Part shown: piece after piece, positions 17,441 to 27,210 of the stretch
Layout: each line of letters begins with the position of its first letter
Position numbering within the stretch: the first letter of the stretch is position 1
DNA from: Roseivirga ehrenbergii
GTDB taxonomy: Bacteria > Bacteroidota > Bacteroidia > Cytophagales > Cyclobacteriaceae
Length of the DNA stretch: 64,000 bases
Reading direction: 5' to 3'
Assembly (NCBI RefSeq): GCF_001593005.1
Contig: NZ_LQZQ01000052.1
Coordinates: forward strand, 23,279-87,278
Program-made: the position numbers and the translations under genes
The notes under the pieces: generated by a model
What the model saw: only the letters and a program-made list of their open reading frames with translations
Told to the model about the DNA's origin: nothing
Databases searched by the model: none

Positions 17441-18658
17441 TTAGCGATCTACTTCTCCCAAAACAATATCAATTGAACCAATTACCGCAATCAAATCGGA
17501 GATTAAACCTCCCTTTGAGAGCTCATTGATAATAGACAGGTTTACGAAACTTGCACCACGTGCTTTGCAACGGAATGGCACGTCAGATCTTCCATCGGCA
17601 CGGAAGAAAAAGCCAGTTTCACCTTTTGGGTTTTCGGCTCGAATGTAGAAGTCTTGGGCTTTAGGTCTAATTTTCTTAGGCGCCAATGCTCGCGGATCGA
17701 AATCACGGGTTCTCTTATGCTCGCCTGTTAGTTTTTCTAAGCATTGCTCAATAATCTTTACCGACTCGTAACACTCTTGAACACGCACCCAAGTTCTATC
17801 CCAACAATCACCTAGAGTTCCGGCTTCGCCCTTGCCTACAGGTATATCAAAATCTATTTCTGGATAAACTGAATAGCCATCTACTTTTCGTAAATCATAC
17901 TTCAGGCCAGAGCCACGCAGCATTGGACCAGTGATGCCATAATTAATCGCTAAATCGACAGGCAATACGCCCACATTGGCGGTTCTGTCAATAAATATTT
18001 TATTGTCGATGACTACTCTTTCTAGCTCCTTTATTTTAGGCTTTAAGTAAGTAGTAAACTCAAGACATCTTTCTTCAAAACCTACGGGCAAATCGTAAAA
18101 CAAGCCACCCACCCAAATGTAATTGTAAAGCATTCGCGCACCAGAGGCCCACTCCAATAAACGCACAATATGCTCTCTGTCGCGGGTCATCCAGAAAAAT
18201 GCGGTAACCGCACCAATGTCCATTCCGTAGGAACCTAGCGCAATAAAATGAGAGGCCAATCGGTTCAATTCGGCTACTAAAACGCGGATGTATTCTACCC
18301 GTTTTGGAATAATTTTATCGATACCCAACATGCGCTCAACGCCCATTGCGTAAGCATGTTCGGTGTTCATTGCGGCCAAATAATCCATTCGATCTACAAA
18401 AGGAATGATCTGATTATAAGGCAGTTTCTCTGCATGTTTTTCGAAGCAGCGGTGTAGGTAACCGAGATGAGGAACCACTTCAATAACTTCTTCACCTTTG
18501 GCTAAAACCTCTAAACGAAGTACCCCGTGGGTAGAAGGGTGTTGCGGGCCAATATTGATGATCATCTCCTCTCTTTTCAAATCTTCTGACTTGAATTTTT
18601 GAGGAGCCGACTTGCGCAAATTCTCCTGATCGAAAATATATTGTACCTGATTCGCCAC
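17441..18658 (-). CDS. nuoD: NADH-quinone oxidoreductase subunit D
   Basis: The 49-kDa-type peripheral subunit that shapes the quinone site, 405 residues. Family features are [17 protein letters not shown] (about residues 36-52), [35 protein letters not shown] and the conserved end ([35 protein letters not shown] is the last part). NuoC and NuoD are separate here, not fused as in E. coli. It follows nuoC directly with no gap and ends the nuoA-D block. Confidence 0.95.
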   Translation of the reverse strand: MANQVQYIFDQENLRKSAPQKFKSEDLKREEMIINIGPQHPSTHGVLRLEVLAKGEEVIEVVPHLGYLHRCFEKHAEKLPYNQIIPFVDRMDYLAAMNTEHAYAMGVERMLGIDKIIPKRVEYIRVLVAELNRLASHFIALGSYGMDIGAVTAFFWMTRDREHIVRLLEWASGARMLYNYIWVGGLFYDLPVGFEERCLEFTTYLKPKIKELERVVIDNKIFIDRTANVGVLPVDLAINYGITGPMLRGSGLKYDLRKVDGYSVYPEIDFDIPVGKGEAGTLGDCWDRTWVRVQECYESVKIIEQCLEKLTGEHKRTRDFDPRALAPKKIRPKAQDFYIRAENPKGETGFFFRADGRSDVPFRCKARGASFVNLSIINELSKGGLISDLIAVIGSIDIVLGEVDR

Positions 18659-19144
18659 TTAATATTCTACTTTAATTCCGCGATAGTACTCTTGTTCTTG
18701 GTAGTCTTTTCTAAGCGGGAAACCCTCCCAATCGGCTGGCATTAAAATCCTTCTCAGGTCAGGATGATTGTTGATATGAATACCGTACATATCGTAGACT
18801 TCACGCTCTTGCCAATCGGCAGTTTTCCATAAACCACAAAGCGAATCGATGGCTGGTTTTTCCCTTGACAATTCTACCTTCACCATCAAATGGTGATCGA
18901 AAGGAATAGAATAGAGGTTATAAATCATCTCCATTGTATTAGCTTCTGAGCCGTTGTCTAAGCCAGTAATACAGGAAAGCGAATCGAAGTATAGTTGATT
19001 ATCCTTCTGAAGAAAACCCATGACCTCCACCAAGTTTTCAGCATGAATAATAATGGCCTTTGGCGAAGCATTTTCATCCGTAGAAAGAATGACTCCTTCT
19101 CCTAAACTGGTTTTAATATGGGTTAAGATTTGCTCGAAATTCAT
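18659..19144 (-). CDS. nuoC: NADH-quinone oxidoreductase subunit C
   Basis: The 30-kDa-type peripheral subunit of complex I, 161 residues. The diagnostic C-terminal signature is present: [12 protein letters not shown], then [23 protein letters not shown] (about residues 125-155). No fusion to NuoD. Its start overlaps the nuoB stop by four bases and its stop abuts the nuoD start, so the three genes form one transcript. Confidence 0.95.
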   Translation of the reverse strand: MNFEQILTHIKTSLGEGVILSTDENASPKAIIIHAENLVEVMGFLQKDNQLYFDSLSCITGLDNGSEANTMEMIYNLYSIPFDHHLMVKVELSREKPAIDSLCGLWKTADWQEREVYDMYGIHINNHPDLRRILMPADWEGFPLRKDYQEQEYYRGIKVEY

Positions 19145-19668
19145 GCTACTTTGGCTTTCTTTTCCAACAACTTTTCAATGGCTTTTGGTGCCACAATGGT
19201 TTCTTGCCTTATTTTTTCTTGAAGCTTCAGCAAACCACCAATCAAAGCTTCTGGCCTTGGTGGGCAGCCCGGCACATACACATCAACAGGAATTATTCTA
19301 TCTACTCCTTTTACTACATGGTAGCCATGTTCCCAATACGGGCCTCCACAATTAGAACATGAGCCCATGGACACGACATAACGTGGTTCAGCCATCTGCT
19401 CATAAAGTCTTCTTACACGGTCGGCCATTTTGAAGGTGACCGTACCCGCCACAATCATTACATCTGCTTGGCGCGGACTTGCGAAAGGCACAATACCAAA
19501 CCGATCCAAATCATAGGGGGTAGATTGAGCGCCCATAAATTCTATGGCGCAACAGGCCGTTCCAAAGGCCATAGGCCACATGGAAGACAGTCGTGCCCAG
19601 TTGATGAGGTCATCCAACTTTGAAATGACAATGCCACCTTTCTGTATGTTTCGATCTAAAAGCCCCAT
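19141..19668 (-). CDS. nuoB: NADH-quinone oxidoreductase subunit B
   Basis: Peripheral subunit holding the terminal cluster N2 next to quinone, 175 residues. All four cluster ligands are there: the tandem C39/C40 (ACCAIEFMG), C104 (GSCSNCGG) and C135 ([14 protein letters not shown]). It overlaps nuoA by one base and nuoC by four. Confidence 0.96.
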   Translation of the reverse strand: MGLLDRNIQKGGIVISKLDDLINWARLSSMWPMAFGTACCAIEFMGAQSTPYDLDRFGIVPFASPRQADVMIVAGTVTFKMADRVRRLYEQMAEPRYVVSMGSCSNCGGPYWEHGYHVVKGVDRIIPVDVYVPGCPPRPEALIGGLLKLQEKIRQETIVAPKAIEKLLEKKAKVA

Positions 19669-20135
19669 TAGTCTTTATACTTTTGATATGCTTCTGCAGG
19701 AATTGGCGATTTGAAATCAGAAACTCGGTTGACTGGCTTTACCCAGTCCAAATATCCTTTTCGCCAAGCATAAGCCAAACCCAAAGCCAATATAAAGATG
19801 AAAATGAACATTTCTGTAATGGCGAACCAAGCCCAAGTATAATCAGTGCCTTGGATCAATTCCTGATCTCCAAAAATTACAGCCCAAGGAAATAGATAGA
19901 TGATTTCCACTTCGAAAAGCAAGAAGATAATGGCAACAATGTAAAATTTGATATTGAACTGTCCCCAAGCCGTACCAATGGTTTCTTCACCCGACTCGTA
20001 AGTAGTCAGTTTTTCGTAATTAGGTTTTTTGGGGCGAATAATACTGGCCGCAATAAGCCCTACCGACACGAAGGTGATGGCGCCTAAAATAAAAATCAAT
20101 ACCGTTCCGAATTCTGTAAGGTTAGGCTCTATCAT
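19668..20135 (-). CDS. nuoA: NADH-quinone oxidoreductase subunit A
   Basis: Small membrane subunit of complex I, 155 residues, three transmembrane helices (about 9-31, 62-85 and 97-119). Family landmarks are [24 protein letters not shown] (about residues 40-63, the loop near quinone) and [16 protein letters not shown]. It is longer than E. coli NuoA at the C-terminus by a polar tail. It lies six bases after the LON-domain gene, so its transcript probably begins upstream of that gene. Confidence 0.95.
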   Translation of the reverse strand: MIEPNLTEFGTVLIFILGAITFVSVGLIAASIIRPKKPNYEKLTTYESGEETIGTAWGQFNIKFYIVAIIFLLFEVEIIYLFPWAVIFGDQELIQGTDYTWAWFAITEMFIFIFILALGLAYAWRKGYLDWVKPVNRVSDFKSPIPAEAYQKYKD

Positions 20136-20141
20136 TCTAAT

Positions 20142-20771
20142 TTAAAACTTCAATGGGTCGATATGCTGGAAATGACCATTTAACTGGATGCGCTCTTTGG
20201 CGCGCTCCATTTCTTTCACAAATGGAATAGCTAGTTCCATATGTCTGATCAAAAATTCGTATCGCTGCGACTGGTTTTCCATTTGCAACATATCGTATTC
20301 TTGTTCCAAAGATAAGCCCAATTTATGAACCAGCTCATATTCTTCTGTCAAATCCGCAACATTGAGCTTATGATCCATCCTCAGAATCTCAACCAATTGC
20401 GCGGCCAGCTCCTTTAATCGAGACCATTGTTCGATTTCTCCATCTTTATTGTTCTCTATAAAAGTAACTTTTCCTCCTGCATAGAGTTTTCCTGCCACCA
20501 TTTCTTGAAAAGTAACTAATTCGAAAACCCGAGTACAGCGGGTCACAATATCCATTTCTCCGTTGGCGTAATTTTTAACCACCTTCTCAACAATCATTTC
20601 AGAACCAAACTCCATAATCCCTGTGTCGAATACAGGAATACCGAAGCTTTTGCCTTCGGCTATACATTCGTTAATCAGCTGCTTATAACGAGGTTCAAAA
20701 ACGTGAAGGTTGAGTTTTTCGTCTGGAAAAACGACAAGCTTTAAAGGAAAAAAGGGGAGAAATTCTTCCAT
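20142..20771 (-). CDS. LON peptidase substrate-binding domain protein
   Basis: A 209-residue cytoplasmic protein made of the N-terminal (substrate-binding) domain of Lon protease without ATPase or protease parts. The start LPFFPLKLVVFPDEKLNLHVFEPRY is typical, followed by FGIPVF and a C-terminal helical half (about 120-205). Stand-alone domains of this kind occur in many bacteria; the role is not settled. It is the first gene of the nuoA-D transcript, six bases before nuoA, which might link it to assembly or turnover of complex I; that is inference. Confidence 0.85.
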   Translation of the reverse strand: MEEFLPFFPLKLVVFPDEKLNLHVFEPRYKQLINECIAEGKSFGIPVFDTGIMEFGSEMIVEKVVKNYANGEMDIVTRCTRVFELVTFQEMVAGKLYAGGKVTFIENNKDGEIEQWSRLKELAAQLVEILRMDHKLNVADLTEEYELVHKLGLSLEQEYDMLQMENQSQRYEFLIRHMELAIPFVKEMERAKERIQLNGHFQHIDPLKF

Positions 20772-20790
20772 TATACAATTGGTTGGTATG

Positions 20791-20818
20791 AAAAAACAAA
20801 AGCCCCTTTCGGGGCTTA
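20791..20818 (-). terminator. Intrinsic terminator after icd
   Basis: The minus strand has the stem AAGCCCC-GAAA-GGGGCTT (stable GAAA tetraloop) followed by TTGTTTTTT. It lies between the icd stop (20824) and the LON-domain gene start (20771), and separates their transcripts. Confidence 0.85.
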
Positions 20819-20823
20819 TTGTT

Positions 20824-22050
20824 TTACATATTCTTAATTATTTCATCTCCAAATTCAGAGCATTTAAGGAGTGTTGCTCCGTCCATCAGTCGCTCGAAAT
20901 CATAGGTTACTCGCTTTTTCGCAATCGAAGCTTCCAAACCTTTGTAAATCAAATTAGCCGCTTCTTGCCAGCCAAAATACTCAAGCATCATAGCACCAGA
21001 AAGAATTACTGAACCTGGATTCACTTTGTCCTGACCTGCATATTTTGGAGCCGTACCGTGGGTCGCTTCAAAAATTGCATTCCCTGTCATGTAGTTAATG
21101 TTGGCACCTGGTGCTATACCAATACCGCCAACAATGGCAGCCAAGGCATCAGAAACATAGTCCCCGTTCAGGTTCAATGTGGCGATTACTGAGTACTCAG
21201 CCGGTCTTAAAAGGATTTGCTGAAGGAATGCATCGGCAATCACATCTTTAATGATCACTTTGTGCCCATCCTTTTCAATGATCTGCCAAGGTCCACCTTC
21301 ATAATCTTTAGCTCCGTAGCTATTTTTAGCCAATTCGTAGCCCCAAGTTTTGAAAGCACCTTCGGTAAATTTCATGATGTTACCTTTGTGTACTAGGGTA
21401 ACAGAATCTCTTTTTTGTTCGAAAGCATAATCGATGGCGCTTTTCACCAAACGATGTGTTCCTTCTTCTGAAACTGGTTTTAAACCATAACCCGCAGTTT
21501 CAGGGAATCTTACTTTGTCGAATTTTTTAGGAAAAGTTGACTTTAGAAAATCATTTAATTTCTTAGCGTCTTCAGTTCCTTTTTCAAACTCAATACCTGC
21601 ATAAATGTCTTCAGTGTTTTCTCTAAAAATCACCATATCAGTAAGACCTGGCTCTTTTACTGGAGAAGGTGTTCCTTCAAACCATCTTACCGGACGAACA
21701 CAAGCGTACAAATCCAATTCTTGACGAAGGGCAACATTTAATGAACGAATTCCGCCACCAACTGGAGTAGTTAATGGACCTTTAATTCCTACCAAATACT
21801 CTCTAAAAGCATCTAGCGTAGCAGCTGGCATCCATTCGCCTGTTTGGTTAAAGGCTTTTTCTCCAGCCAAAACTTCTTTCCAAGCTATGCTTTTCGCACC
21901 ACTGTAAGCTTTCTCTACAGCGCTATCCAAAACCTTTTGGGCAGCTGGCCAAATATCTACACCAATGCCATCTCCTTCAATAAATGGAACTGTAGGGTTG
22001 TTGGGTACATTTAGAACCCCGTTACTAATGGTTATTTTTTGTTCGCTCAT
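20824..22050 (-). CDS. icd: Isocitrate dehydrogenase (NADP-dependent, E. coli type)
   Basis: TCA-cycle enzyme converting isocitrate to 2-oxoglutarate and CO2, 408 residues. Substrate-site motifs are [20 protein letters not shown] (Ser, Asn and Arg ligands, about residues 102-121), [13 protein letters not shown] and the coenzyme region [23 protein letters not shown] (starting about 330). The Lys and Tyr of the latter fit NADP use as in E. coli Icd. The gene is a single unit between a 112-base upstream spacer and its own terminator. No exact promoter box was found. Confidence 0.94.
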   Translation of the reverse strand: MSEQKITISNGVLNVPNNPTVPFIEGDGIGVDIWPAAQKVLDSAVEKAYSGAKSIAWKEVLAGEKAFNQTGEWMPAATLDAFREYLVGIKGPLTTPVGGGIRSLNVALRQELDLYACVRPVRWFEGTPSPVKEPGLTDMVIFRENTEDIYAGIEFEKGTEDAKKLNDFLKSTFPKKFDKVRFPETAGYGLKPVSEEGTHRLVKSAIDYAFEQKRDSVTLVHKGNIMKFTEGAFKTWGYELAKNSYGAKDYEGGPWQIIEKDGHKVIIKDVIADAFLQQILLRPAEYSVIATLNLNGDYVSDALAAIVGGIGIAPGANINYMTGNAIFEATHGTAPKYAGQDKVNPGSVILSGAMMLEYFGWQEAANLIYKGLEASIAKKRVTYDFERLMDGATLLKCSEFGDEIIKNM

Positions 22051-22162
22051 TTCGTTAAACGGTTATTTGATTCGTAATTTGAGTTAATCGTGCTAAGGTA
22101 AGAAATTATCTAGGTTGAAAGTTCCTCAATTTGGACTTTCCCTTCAATTTAAACACCTGCTT

Positions 22163-22981
22163 TTAATAGCTTTCCTTATCGTTAGGAAAGTCTTTTGCTT
22201 TTACGTCTTTCACGTAATTGGTCACCGCATCTTTAATTGTGGTACCCAAATCCGCATACTGCCTTAAAAAACGCGGTTTAAACTCGGTGGTAATGCCCAG
22301 CATATCGTGGATTACCAACACCTGACCGTCTACATGTGGACCAGCCCCTATACCAATGGTTGGGATATTAATTTCTTCAGAAACACGTTTGGCGAGTTCG
22401 GCAGGAATTTTTTCGAGCACGATTGCATAGCAACCGCAGGCCTCTAAAAGCTTAGCATCTTCAATAAGTTTATCAGCTTCTTCTTCTTCTTTTGCCCTTA
22501 CAGAATAGGTTCCGAATTTATAAATAGACTGAGGTGTTAGGCCCAAATGCCCCATTACAGGAACACCCGCACTCAAGATTCTAGTGACCGATTCCTTAAT
22601 TTCGGCACCGCCTTCCATTTTCACACTGTGTGCACCAGATTCTTTCATAATTCTGATGGCAGAACGCAAAGCTTCTGAACTGTTTCCCTGGTATGAACCA
22701 AAGGGAATATCAACTGCTACAAAAGCGCGCTTTACAGCCCTTACCACAGAACTGGCGTGGTAGATCATTTGATCAAGTGTAATTGGCAAAGTAGTTTCGT
22801 GTCCCGCCATTACATTCGAGGCGGAATCGCCTACGAGTATTATATCTATACCCGCTTCATCCACCAAAGAAGCCATTGAGTAATCGTAAGCCGTAAGCAT
22901 GGAGATTTTCTCACCACGGTCTTTCATGGCTTGAAGTTGGTGCGTAGTAATTTTCTTTATTTCCGATTTGTGTATTGACAT
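22163..22981 (-). CDS. panB: 3-methyl-2-oxobutanoate hydroxymethyltransferase
   Basis: First enzyme of pantothenate synthesis: it adds a hydroxymethyl group from methylene-tetrahydrofolate to 2-oxoisovalerate. 272 residues, TIM-barrel. Visible motifs are [40 protein letters not shown] (metal ligand Asp, about residues 48-69), [15 protein letters not shown] and [23 protein letters not shown] (about 205-227). It starts 14 bases after the terminator that ends the MscS transcript; the promoter must lie in or near that hairpin. Confidence 0.95.
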   Translation of the reverse strand: MSIHKSEIKKITTHQLQAMKDRGEKISMLTAYDYSMASLVDEAGIDIILVGDSASNVMAGHETTLPITLDQMIYHASSVVRAVKRAFVAVDIPFGSYQGNSSEALRSAIRIMKESGAHSVKMEGGAEIKESVTRILSAGVPVMGHLGLTPQSIYKFGTYSVRAKEEEEADKLIEDAKLLEACGCYAIVLEKIPAELAKRVSEEINIPTIGIGAGPHVDGQVLVIHDMLGITTEFKPRFLRQYADLGTTIKDAVTNYVKDVKAKDFPNDKESY

Positions 22982-22994
22982 GTCGATAAAATTA

Positions 22995-23022
22995 AAGGGG
23001 TAAATATAAACATTTACCCCTT
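22995..23022 (-). terminator. Intrinsic terminator after the MscS gene
   Basis: An 11-pair perfect stem, AAGGGGTAAAT with ATTTACCCCTT, and a 6-base loop; on the minus strand it is followed by a T-rich run (TTAATTTT). It lies between the MscS stop (23058) and panB start (22981). Confidence 0.8.
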
Positions 23023-23057
23023 CTTGTTTTGCAAAGTATAGCGATGGCTATCTACGG

Positions 23058-23891
23058 TTATTTTTCATTGAAGATGTGTACATCTCTTTGTGGGAAAGGA
23101 ATCGAAATTCCTTCAGCATCGAATGCTTTTTTCACCTTCTCTATCATATCCCAGTTTACATTCCAATATTCAGGAGTTTCTACCCAAGCACGCACCGTAA
23201 TATCTACACTGCTGTCTCCTAGATTTCCTACCCTAACCATTGGGGCTGGTTCTTTTAAAAAGCGACTATCACTTTCTATGATTTTCAAAATAATGGCTTT
23301 AGCTTTTTCGAAATCATCTCCATATCCAATTCCAAAAACCTTGTCCCATCTACGATTTTCTTCCATAGAGAAGTTAACAATATTGGCGCCTGCTACTTTT
23401 CCATTAGGCAGGAAAATAGTTTTATTATCGGGTGTTTTCAGTACAGTATTCATAATAGAAACTCCATTTACTGAACCTCCTGTGCCGTCTATTTCTACAT
23501 AATCACCTGCCTTAAAAGGCTTAAGTGTTAATACTAAAATTCCGCCAGCAAAATTGGCCAAACTGCCTTGAAGCGCTAAACCAATAGCTAAACCAGCCGC
23601 ACCAAAAACAGCCAAGAAACTTGCGGTTTCAATTCCAATTTGATCAACAACTGCAAAAAGTAAAACCGCATATAAACCAACTTTAACTACCCCCACTAAG
23701 GTTGGGATTAATATCGGGTCAGTCTCTCTTTTAATTAGTGTTTTATGAGCAAGCTTTACAAGTCGCTTGATTATCCAAACACCAACTATTAGGGTTATTA
23801 ACGCACCCAAGACCTGAAGGCCATAGCTTACTACATAACCCACTATAAGGTCCCATACTCCTTTTACACTTTCTTGTAAATCAGATTCCAT
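23058..23891 (-). CDS. Small-conductance mechanosensitive channel (MscS family)
   Basis: Inner-membrane tension-gated channel, 277 residues, close to E. coli MscS (286). Three transmembrane helices (about 19-42, 66-85 and the pore helix 92-125) precede the beta domain. The pore helix is well kept: FGAAGLAIGLALQGSLANFAGG (about 96-117), with the Gly/Ala packing pattern of TM3, followed by LKPFKAGDYVEI and FLPNGKVAGANIVNFS. It is expected to release solutes on hypo-osmotic shock. Confidence 0.92.
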   Translation of the reverse strand: MESDLQESVKGVWDLIVGYVVSYGLQVLGALITLIVGVWIIKRLVKLAHKTLIKRETDPILIPTLVGVVKVGLYAVLLFAVVDQIGIETASFLAVFGAAGLAIGLALQGSLANFAGGILVLTLKPFKAGDYVEIDGTGGSVNGVSIMNTVLKTPDNKTIFLPNGKVAGANIVNFSMEENRRWDKVFGIGYGDDFEKAKAIILKIIESDSRFLKEPAPMVRVGNLGDSSVDITVRAWVETPEYWNVNWDMIEKVKKAFDAEGISIPFPQRDVHIFNEK

Positions 23892-23956
23892 TTTGTTTTT
23901 TATTAGTCGTTTAAGGTTTTACTGGTCTAACTTGAACTTAGACTGTGTATTAAAAA

Positions 23957-24460
23957 TCAATACAAATATGCGGAGAAATCAGAGTCCGTCAAATTCACTT
24001 GTATATGTTCTTGAATGGTAGTGGCCAGTTCAAGGCCTTTATAATCTACCGAAATCGGAAAACGTTTGTGACTTCTATTTACCAAAACCGCAGTTTGTAT
24101 TTTTTTTGCCCCCATTTTCAAGAAGGGATCGAGGGCATAAATCATGGTTCTTCCTGAATTCATTACATCATCAACAAGAACCATAGTAAACTGATCAATT
24201 TGAGGAAAGTCAGAAAACTGCACCTGAGGCTGTACCGGAGCATCTTTTTCCACGCTCAACCTCGCCACATGTACCGAAATTTTTGAAATCGACTCTATCT
24301 CCTTCTTTAACATTGAAGAAATTTTGAGCCCATTTTCAGCTACTCCTACCAAAATAATCTCTTTGAGCTCATGGTTTTGCTCATAGATTTCGTAGGCCAT
24401 TCGCCTGATTTTTTGTTCAATCTGGCTTTTATCTAAAATTTGCTTCTTCTCTTTTGACAT
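23957..24460 (-). CDS. PyrR-like phosphoribosyltransferase
   Basis: A 167-residue type I phosphoribosyltransferase. The PRPP loop is clear: MVLVDDVMNSGRTMIYAL (about residues 93-110), with the PyrR-like hood region GVAENGLKISSMLKKE near 39-54 and VAVL-like sheet TAVLVNRSHKRFPI. This group is usually annotated as a bifunctional pyr operon regulator/uracil phosphoribosyltransferase or simply a phosphoribosyltransferase. No pyrimidine gene is adjacent, so the substrate is unknown. It lies 10 bases after the Lrp-type regulator, probably in one transcript. Confidence 0.85.
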   Translation of the reverse strand: MSKEKKQILDKSQIEQKIRRMAYEIYEQNHELKEIILVGVAENGLKISSMLKKEIESISKISVHVARLSVEKDAPVQPQVQFSDFPQIDQFTMVLVDDVMNSGRTMIYALDPFLKMGAKKIQTAVLVNRSHKRFPISVDYKGLELATTIQEHIQVNLTDSDFSAYLY

Positions 24461-24470
24461 AAACTTTTAC

Positions 24471-24953
24471 CTACTCCGTAGAGGATAGAGGCATTACTTT
24501 GCTATCCTTAAAAGTAGAGAGTATGACCATAGACTGCAAGTTATCTACCACAGATATATCGCTTACTTTCTCGAGCATTAGTTTTTGATAGGCTGAAATA
24601 TCAGCAGCAATCACTTTTAGAACGAAATCGCCAGAACCTGTTACGTGATGGCATTCTATAACTTCATCTATTTTGTTAATCTCTTCTAAGAAAACATCAA
24701 TATTTCCCCTGTTATGGCCCTTTAGAGTAGCATATACAAAGGTGCTCACACCAAGACCAATTTTATCGGTATCGAGTTTTGCGTGGTAACTTTTGATGAT
24801 TCCCGATACCTCAAGTTTTTTTACTCTCTCTAAGGTTGGAGCGGGAGACAATCCAATTTCTTTGGAAAGTTGTGCATTGGTAATTTTTGCATTAGACTGA
24901 AGTATCTCTAAGATCTTTCTGTCAATTTTGTCGAGTTTGATATTTTGACCCAT
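24471..24953 (-). CDS. Lrp/AsnC family transcriptional regulator
   Basis: A 160-residue feast/famine regulator. Residues 7-66 form the AsnC-type helix-turn-helix (KIDRKILEILQSNAKITNAQLSKEI is its start; SPAPTLERVKKLE is the recognition helix). Residues about 70-150 form the RAM effector-binding domain (VIECHHVTGSGDFVLKV). It most likely senses an amino acid and binds DNA as an octamer. Targets are unknown; the coupled phosphoribosyltransferase gene downstream is in the same transcript. Confidence 0.92.
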   Translation of the reverse strand: MGQNIKLDKIDRKILEILQSNAKITNAQLSKEIGLSPAPTLERVKKLEVSGIIKSYHAKLDTDKIGLGVSTFVYATLKGHNRGNIDVFLEEINKIDEVIECHHVTGSGDFVLKVIAADISAYQKLMLEKVSDISVVDNLQSMVILSTFKDSKVMPLSSTE

Positions 24954-25039
24954 TACTAAGTGTTTTTACGAAATAATATTCGGCATACTAGTTATTTGTT
25001 AAAATAAAAGCAATATGAAATTACACCTACGGAGTATTT

Positions 25040-26251
25040 TCAACGCTTATTCTTTTTAATTTCTTTTTCTAGCTCTCTGGCTTTTTTATTGGTGTCCTCT
25101 TTACGCTTGGTATTGTCTCTTATTTTATCAAGCATAGGTATGGCCTCATCGTACCGCTGTTCTTGGACATAATATTCTGATAAGTGAAGTAAGGAATAGA
25201 TATGATAACCAGATTCCTCAAGCTCCAACGCATTTGAATAGGCAATGGTTTGGAGATAATAAACTTCTGCTTTATCCCACTCGTTTCTCTTCCGATTAAT
25301 ATCTGCCAAAAAGAAGCTGGCATACCTGCCACTCATTTCCTCATAGCCTATCCTACCATCCTTTATTCTGCTCATAATTTCGAGTGAAACTCTTTCGGCA
25401 TCTTGAAATTGACCCGCTGTATAAAGCATTTGGGCATAAAAGCGATGAAAATACGGATTGTTTGGGTATTGCTCATTCATGTATTCAGCCCATCTGAGGG
25501 CATCGAATGTTTCGTTCAACTCAAATGCCTTGATACGCATTAAAAAATAAATGGCCTCTACCCTGGTATAAAAAGCATTGGTCGCTACCGTTTTCATTTG
25601 TTCAACGCCCAACTTTTTATCGCCTTTTGGGAAGAAAAACAACACAGGCCTTAAAAGCGGATATTCTTCTCTAATCCAAACTGAATAATAGTTGAACAGG
25701 GCATCTCCAAAAAGGATTTCAGGGCTGAAACTTTCGTTGCCGTGTGTTCTTTCTAAATACTTTAGCGCAAGTCTTCCTGCGTTAGTCGCTCTTCCCCAAT
25801 TCTTTTTTTCAGAATGATATCGACCTTGAAAACCATAAGAACCCGCTAAGAAGAAATTCGCTTCTATGTTATCCTTATCAATTTCTATCATGGCTTCTGC
25901 CTTGGCTATAGCCGTATCCATATGGGCCAAAAATTCATCTCCTAGTGGAGATTCCTTTTCCAAATTGGGCATCATTTGCCACCAAGTACTTATTCCATAT
26001 AAGAAATAACCGAGGGGGTGTTCTGGGAAATTGTATTTTATCCAATTGAACTCAACTTCCGCTTTACGAAAATCGAAGTTATACATATAGTCAACTGCAT
26101 CTGTAATTTCCTTCTGAAGGTTCATGTTGAGCAACAGATACTTGGCCGTATCGCCCAAAACCTTCTCCTTTTGAACCTGCGCATTTATCACATTCGGCAC
26201 CGCTAAAAACAGTACGAATACACCTATAATTACCTTCTTCAAAACCTTCAA
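25040..26251 (-). CDS. Periplasmic tetratricopeptide-repeat protein
   Basis: A 403-residue secreted protein: signal peptide (1-24, ending INAQ), then an all-helical TPR-like fold to the end, with clear repeats near 55-90 (DFRKAEVEFNWIKYNFPEHP), 245-285 (ALRWAEYMNEQYPNNPYFHRFYAQML) and 310-375. The last 25 residues are highly charged (KKARELEKEIKKNKR). Such proteins are protein-protein scaffolds; no enzymatic motif is visible. A consensus promoter lies 25 bases upstream, back to back with that of the divergent membrane-protein gene. Confidence 0.8.
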   Translation of the reverse strand: MKVLKKVIIGVFVLFLAVPNVINAQVQKEKVLGDTAKYLLLNMNLQKEITDAVDYMYNFDFRKAEVEFNWIKYNFPEHPLGYFLYGISTWWQMMPNLEKESPLGDEFLAHMDTAIAKAEAMIEIDKDNIEANFFLAGSYGFQGRYHSEKKNWGRATNAGRLALKYLERTHGNESFSPEILFGDALFNYYSVWIREEYPLLRPVLFFFPKGDKKLGVEQMKTVATNAFYTRVEAIYFLMRIKAFELNETFDALRWAEYMNEQYPNNPYFHRFYAQMLYTAGQFQDAERVSLEIMSRIKDGRIGYEEMSGRYASFFLADINRKRNEWDKAEVYYLQTIAYSNALELEESGYHIYSLLHLSEYYVQEQRYDEAIPMLDKIRDNTKRKEDTNKKARELEKEIKKNKR

Positions 26252-26275
26252 ATTGATTTATGTGCAACAGACGCG

Positions 26276-26305
26276 CAAAAGTACTGCCACACAGTCGATT
26301 CACAA
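26276..26305 (-). promoter_or_regulatory. Consensus promoter of the TPR-protein gene
   Basis: The minus strand reads TTG (26305-26303), 19 bases, TACTTTTG (26283-26276), an exact TAnnTTTG. Initiation near 26269 leaves a leader of about 18 bases before the ATG at 26251. Confidence 0.7.
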
Positions 26306-26325
26306 TACGCTTAACTAATTTTATT

Positions 26326-26354
26326 ATTGCTTTTAGCCATTAATCGTAGATTTG
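26326..26354 (+). promoter_or_regulatory. Consensus promoter of the divergent membrane-protein gene
   Basis: The plus strand reads TTG (26327-26329), 17 bases, TAGATTTG (26347-26354). A start near 26361 would leave only about 10 bases before the ATG at 26371 and 43 before the in-frame ATG at 26404, which bears on the choice of start codon. Confidence 0.6.
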
Positions 26355-26370
26355 TCGAAATTGTTTTGCC

Positions 26371-27015
26371 ATGCCAAGAGAATATACACCGTTAGAAGTA
26401 AAAATGAAGGAATACACTTCCATCAATAAAACGATGGTGTTCATATTGATCTGTGTTATTTCTTTTCTACTTCTCTTTATTCAACAAACTTTTATTATCA
26501 GCGAAATCAATGCTTTTAAGTTTATGGACGGCATGGAGCTGCTTGTTTTTCAGGCAATTGCCGGGCTAAAATATATTGGCGTGCCCTTGGTTTACGCATG
26601 GAAGTTTACGCTCATTGGCTTCATTTTATGGACAGGCTGCTTTTTATGGGGGTATAGAGTGAGCTACAAACAATGCTGGCAGATTGCCATGTTTGCTGAA
26701 ATGATATTTTTCATACCTGAAATACTCACTATTCTTTGGTTCTTTTTTATTGATACCGATCCTACTTATTGGGATGTAAAGGCTTTTGAACCTTTGTCTT
26801 ATATGAACTTCTTTAATCATGAAGAAGTACCCGAAAAGTATTGGTATGTAAATTCGGCTCTCAATGTTTTTGAAGTGGGCTACTGGATACTGCTTACCTA
26901 CGGAATTAATTTTGCTGCGCGCAAAAAGAAGTCGATTGCCAACGCCATTGTATTCACTTCTTATGTTCCGCTTTTCTTGCTTTGGCTTTGGTTTTACTTA
27001 GGCGTGTATAAATAA
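26371..27015 (+). CDS. Integral membrane protein of unknown function
   Basis: A 214-residue protein I do not recognise with confidence. It has about five transmembrane helices (near 23-43, 65-85 partly amphipathic, 72-94, 100-125, 160-183 and 190-211) and short charged loops; the layout is loosely like the YIP1 family. There is no signal peptide and no catalytic motif. The first ATG (26371) gives MPREYTPLEVK; an in-frame ATG at 26404 (MKEYTSINK) is an alternative because the predicted promoter lies so close. It is monocistronic, followed after 195 bases by the DUF2723 gene on the same strand. Confidence 0.7.
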   Translation: MPREYTPLEVKMKEYTSINKTMVFILICVISFLLLFIQQTFIISEINAFKFMDGMELLVFQAIAGLKYIGVPLVYAWKFTLIGFILWTGCFLWGYRVSYKQCWQIAMFAEMIFFIPEILTILWFFFIDTDPTYWDVKAFEPLSYMNFFNHEEVPEKYWYVNSALNVFEVGYWILLTYGINFAARKKKSIANAIVFTSYVPLFLLWLWFYLGVYK

Positions 27016-27210
27016 AATGGACTGCGAAACTCGATCGGTTTTCAGCCCCAAGTTCACATTGCAACTTGCCATTCACCGTATTAATAAAATTTAACCCTTC
27101 TACAATCTAAATTTTACTAATTTCACGCCCTGCTAATAGGTTTATAATTGCGCATGGCGCTTGGTTCATTCTGGTTTTTATGAAATGAACTCGCCATTAA
27201 AAATACTGAA

